From assembly GCF_013761175.1 (NCBI RefSeq), contig NZ_JACDUR010000008.1, forward strand, positions 199,875 to 263,874: 64,000 bases of DNA, in the 5' to 3' direction. Within the stretch, counting starts at the first letter, position 1, and every line of letters begins with the position of its first letter. The DNA is from Nonomuraea soli (GTDB taxonomy: Bacteria > Actinomycetota > Actinomycetes > Streptosporangiales > Streptosporangiaceae). Position numbers and translations under genes: made by a program. The notes beneath the pieces were generated by a model. It worked only from the letters and a program-made list of their open reading frames with translations, did not search any database and had not been told where the DNA came from. Positions 60,943 through 64,000 of this stretch are shown here, piece by piece.

Positions 60943-63336
60943 ATGTCCTTACGAAGGTCACTGACCTGCGCTCTGGCCCTGGTCGCCGGCCTCATGGTCC
61001 CCGCCGCCGCCCACGCCGCACCCACCCGCCACGAGGCCGAGAACGCCACGATCGTGCAGGGCGCCGTCGAGTCCAACCACGCGGGATTCTCCGGCACCGG
61101 CTTCGTCAACGGCGAGAACGTGGCCGGGCCGTACGTGCAGTGGACGGTCAACGCCCCGGCGGCGGGCACCGCCACCCTCACGTTCCGTTACGCCAACGGC
61201 ACCACCTCCCCGCGGGTCGCCGACCTCGCGGTCAACGGCGCCGTCGTCGCCGACGACCGGAGCTTCGCCCCGACGGGCGCCTGGTCGACCTGGGCCACGG
61301 CGACGATCACCGCGCCGCTGAACGCGGGCGCCAACACCGTGCGCGCCACCGCGTCCGCCGCCGGCGGCAGCCCCAACTGGGACTACCTCGACGTCGAGGT
61401 CGCCGCGCCGGTCACCTCCTACCAGGCGGAGAGCGCCACGATCTCGCAGGGCGTGGTGGAGTCGAACCATGCCGGCTACACCGGGTCGGGCTTCGTCAAC
61501 TACGACAACGTCGCGGGCGCCTACGTCGAGTTCGGCGTCAGCGCCGCTGCCACCGGCCCGCAGACGCTGACCTTCCGCTTCGCCAACGGCACCACCACCG
61601 ACCGGCCGATGTCGATCACCGTCAACGGAGGCGCCGCGGTCACCCGGAGCTTCCCCGGCACCGGAGCCTGGTCGACCTGGCAGGAGATCGCCGTGCAGGC
61701 CACCCTGCAGGCGGGCGCCAACACCGTGCGCGCCACCGCGACGACCGCCAACGGCGGCCCCAACCTCGACCGGCTCTCCGTGACCGGACCAGGAGACACC
61801 CAGGCGCCCACCCCGCCGGGACAGCCCGCCTGCGACCAGTTCACCTCCAGCGGCATGCGCCTGACCTGGCCCGCCTCGACCGACGACATCGGCGTGGTCG
61901 CCTACGACATCTTCCACCTGGGCACGCAGATCGGCACCGCCGCCGCCTCACCGCACACACTCACGGGCCTGCAGGCGAACTTCACCTACACGATCTCGGT
62001 GTTCGCCCGCGACGCCTCCGGCAACGTCTCGGCCAGCAGCCCCGAGGTGACCTGCCAGACCCAGCCCGCCCCGCCCGACAACCCGCCCACCGCGCCCGGC
62101 CAGCCCGCCGTCAGCGGCGTGCAGCCCACCCAGGCCACCGTCACCTGGGGCGCCTCGGCCGACGACAACGGCGTCAGCGCCTACCGGATCGTCGACCAGT
62201 CGGGCTTCCAGCTCAAGCAGGTCGCGGGAGACGTCACGAGCACCGGCGTCGCGCTGCAGTGCAACACGACCTACCAGCTGCGCGTGATCGCCGTCGACAC
62301 CGCGAGCCAGACCTCCGCGCCCAGCGCGGCCTCGGCCTCCTTCACCACCGGCGGCTGCGGCACCGTGCCGCAGACCCCGGCGACCGTCGCGGGCTCGTGG
62401 GACGTGCCGTGGGACGTCTCCTGGGCGCCCGACGGCTCCTTCGCCCTGGTCACCGAGCGCGACACCTTCCGCGTCTTCAAGCTCACCCCGTCGGGGACCA
62501 AGACCCAGGTCGGCACCGTGCCCGGCACCGTGACCACCGACGGCGAGGGCGGCCTGATGGGCGTGGCGCTCTCCCCGACCTGGAACGGCGGCTCCGACCA
62601 GGAGGTGTACTTCATGCACACCGCCTCGGAGGGCAACCGTGTGGCCAGGATGAGCTTCAACGGCACCACGCTGTCCGGATACGCCTCGGTGCTGCAGGGC
62701 ATCGCCAAGAACCGCTACCACAACGGCGGGCGCCTCAAGTTCGGCCCCGACGGCTTCCTCTACGTGACCACCGGTGACGCCCAGCAGACCAGCCACGCGC
62801 AGAACCTCTCCTCGCTCAACGGCAAGATCCTGCGCATCACCAGGACCGGAGCGGCCGCCCCCGGCAACCCCTTCGGCACCCGCGTCTACAGCTACGGCCA
62901 CCGCAACCCGCAGGGCATCGCCTGGGACTCGGCCGGACGGCTGTGGTCGTCGGAGTTCGGCAACGCCACCGCCGACGAGCTCAACCTGATCCTGCCAGGA
63001 CGCAACTACGGCTGGCCGACCTGCGAAGGCACCTGCGCCGTCTCGGGCATGACCAACCCCAAGCGCACCTGGACCACCGCCGAGGCCTCCCCGTCGGGCA
63101 TCGCCATCGTCAACAACACCGTGTTCATGGCGGCGCTGCGCGGCCAGCGGCTGTGGCGCATCGTGCTCAACGGCGAGAACGTCTCGACGGTCAACTCCTA
63201 CTTCAACGGCACCTACGGCAGGCTGCGACTGGTGGAGAAGGTGCCGGGGGCCAACGCCCTGTGGTTCGGCTCCAGCAACTCCGACAACAACGGCAACGGC
63301 AGCGCCGACGTGATCAGGCGCTCGGCCATCCAGTGA
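60943..63336 (+). CDS. secreted PQQ-type sugar dehydrogenase with two CBMs and two FN3 domains
   Basis: A 797-residue exported protein. After a signal peptide (cleavage near AAAHAA, about residue 26) come two tandem CBM35/CBM6-like modules (27-155 and 158-285; each opens with EAENAT or QAESAT and ends with GANTVRATA), two fibronectin III domains (about 290-470), and a beta-propeller of the soluble glucose/sorbosone dehydrogenase family (about 480-797; WDVPWDVSWAPDG, KFGPDGFLYVTTGD, YGHRNPQGIAWD). The last domain oxidises sugar aldehydes or alcohols with PQQ. GAGGAG sets ATG 60943. It probably acts on insoluble polysaccharide surfaces. Confidence 0.9.
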   Translation: MSLRRSLTCALALVAGLMVPAAAHAAPTRHEAENATIVQGAVESNHAGFSGTGFVNGENVAGPYVQWTVNAPAAGTATLTFRYANGTTSPRVADLAVNGAVVADDRSFAPTGAWSTWATATITAPLNAGANTVRATASAAGGSPNWDYLDVEVAAPVTSYQAESATISQGVVESNHAGYTGSGFVNYDNVAGAYVEFGVSAAATGPQTLTFRFANGTTTDRPMSITVNGGAAVTRSFPGTGAWSTWQEIAVQATLQAGANTVRATATTANGGPNLDRLSVTGPGDTQAPTPPGQPACDQFTSSGMRLTWPASTDDIGVVAYDIFHLGTQIGTAAASPHTLTGLQANFTYTISVFARDASGNVSASSPEVTCQTQPAPPDNPPTAPGQPAVSGVQPTQATVTWGASADDNGVSAYRIVDQSGFQLKQVAGDVTSTGVALQCNTTYQLRVIAVDTASQTSAPSAASASFTTGGCGTVPQTPATVAGSWDVPWDVSWAPDGSFALVTERDTFRVFKLTPSGTKTQVGTVPGTVTTDGEGGLMGVALSPTWNGGSDQEVYFMHTASEGNRVARMSFNGTTLSGYASVLQGIAKNRYHNGGRLKFGPDGFLYVTTGDAQQTSHAQNLSSLNGKILRITRTGAAAPGNPFGTRVYSYGHRNPQGIAWDSAGRLWSSEFGNATADELNLILPGRNYGWPTCEGTCAVSGMTNPKRTWTTAEASPSGIAIVNNTVFMAALRGQRLWRIVLNGENVSTVNSYFNGTYGRLRLVEKVPGANALWFGSSNSDNNGNGSADVIRRSAIQ

Positions 63337-63385
63337 ACAAGACGCCTCTCACAGGTTTCTCACGTTCGTCCAGGACACTCGGGGC

Positions 63386-64000
63386 GTGCATGACACCGTG
63401 ACGGGGGAGAGCGTCGCGCCCGCGCGGCCGTCGAGGCGGCGGCGCGGGCGCTGGTTCTCGTGGACGATCGTGACATTCCTGGCGGCGTGGGCGCTGGTGC
63501 GCCTGCTCGGATGGGAGACGGGCAGCTTCCTCACGCAGCTGATGACCATGACGCCGTACGCGGCCGCCTTCGCCCTGGTCATGGGCCTGTTCCTGCTGGT
63601 CAGGAGGGCCTGGCGCCCGGCGGTGGCGGCCCTGGCCGTCTGCGCGGCGCTCGCCGCGGCCGTGCTGCCGCGCGCCGTGACAGGGAGTACGGCAAGCGGG
63701 ACGGAGCTTCGTGTCCTCGCGCTCAACATGTTCGGCCGTGCCGACCCCGAGGCCGTCGTCGACCTGGTGCGCCGCCACCGGCCCCACGTGCTCAGCGCGC
63801 TGGAGCTCACCCCGGGCCAGGTCGAGCGGCTCGACGAGGCCGGGCTGAAGGAGCTCATGCCGCACCGGGTGCTCGAGCCCGAGTACAGCGCCTCCGGCAG
63901 CGGCCTGTACTCCACGCTGCCGCTGACCAGGCTCGACGGGCTGTTCACCCCGATCGGCCACCACATGCCCGCCGCCTCGCTGGCGCTGCCGGGCGCGGGA
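63386..64000 (+). CDS. membrane-anchored endonuclease/exonuclease/phosphatase-family protein (3' end outside window)
   Basis: The first 205 codons are visible and remain open at the window edge. A basic N-terminus (PSRRRRGRW) is followed by three hydrophobic segments (about residues 25-42, 55-70 and 78-95) and then an endonuclease/exonuclease/phosphatase-type domain beginning LRVLALNMFGRADPEAVV, with the usual Asn and HVLSALELTP (the Glu being the metal-binding position). The fold covers DNases, sphingomyelinases and lipid phosphatases. The start GTG 63386 is tentative; GTG 63398 is an alternative. Confidence 0.82.
   Translation, partial: MHDTVTGESVAPARPSRRRRGRWFSWTIVTFLAAWALVRLLGWETGSFLTQLMTMTPYAAAFALVMGLFLLVRRAWRPAVAALAVCAALAAAVLPRAVTGSTASGTELRVLALNMFGRADPEAVVDLVRRHRPHVLSALELTPGQVERLDEAGLKELMPHRVLEPEYSASGSGLYSTLPLTRLDGLFTPIGHHMPAASLALPGAG

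Noticed and set aside
1..64000. CRISPR arrays, insertion sequences, prophage or tRNA genes
   Set aside because: The tandem repeats found are direct and contiguous without spacers; no transposase, integrase or cloverleaf structure was recognised.

Overview
The window is high-GC DNA from a filamentous-type actinobacterium. The third-codon G+C is very high, there are GTG starts and many ATGA, GTGA and TGATG stop-start overlaps, several genes look leaderless with a -10 of the TAGNGT type, and there is a complete Pup-proteasome system. The gene neighbourhood resembles Streptosporangiales (Nonomuraea or Streptosporangium-like), but that placement is an inference and no rRNA is present to confirm it.

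Region 1 (about 2-34 kb) is a Pup-proteasome locus spread out by insertions. In order on the + strand are trmI, arc (mpa), a VOC protein, a membrane acyltransferase, dop, pup, a double endonuclease VII protein, a hexapeptide-repeat protein, prcB, prcA, pafA and two lipoprotein FKBP genes. Two carbohydrate blocks on the minus strand interrupt this order. A four-gene sugar ABC transporter operon with dinB as its coupled last gene lies between the hexapeptide-repeat gene and prcB. A polysaccharide-utilisation operon lies between prcA and pafA; it encodes an FAD oxidoreductase, two Tat-exported beta-helix proteins, a binding protein, two permeases and an esterase-like hydrolase, and it faces a divergent LacI gene with two operator-like sites. 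Pup ends in Gly-Gly-Glu, so it should not need deamidation by Dop.

Region 2 (34-46.8 kb) holds a membrane Ser/Thr kinase with an altered catalytic loop, a neighbouring gene with a probable frameshift, a second-type EF-Tu, a ribose/rhamnose-type ABC transporter operon with a consensus promoter, and a NarL-type two-component system divergent from a secreted PAF-acetylhydrolase-like enzyme.

Region 3 (46.8-60.7 kb) looks like a peptide-uptake and D-amino-acid salvage cluster. It contains an S9 peptidase, two S12 serine hydrolases and a class A beta-lactamase-like protein (all without signal peptides), a PucR-type regulator, a dipeptide ABC transporter in which one permease is fused to an ATPase, and, convergent with these, a GNAT protein plus an enolase-superfamily N-acylamino-acid racemase. 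Region 4 (60.9-64 kb) has a secreted CBM/FN3/PQQ-type sugar dehydrogenase and the start of a membrane-anchored endonuclease/exonuclease/phosphatase protein cut by the window edge.

Non-coding features include two period-17 tandem repeat arrays (4937-5176 and 29008-29109), several perfect hairpin terminators, LacI-type operator pairs and a short palindrome upstream of the sugar dehydrogenase gene. I see no rRNA, tRNA, CRISPR array, insertion sequence or prophage.
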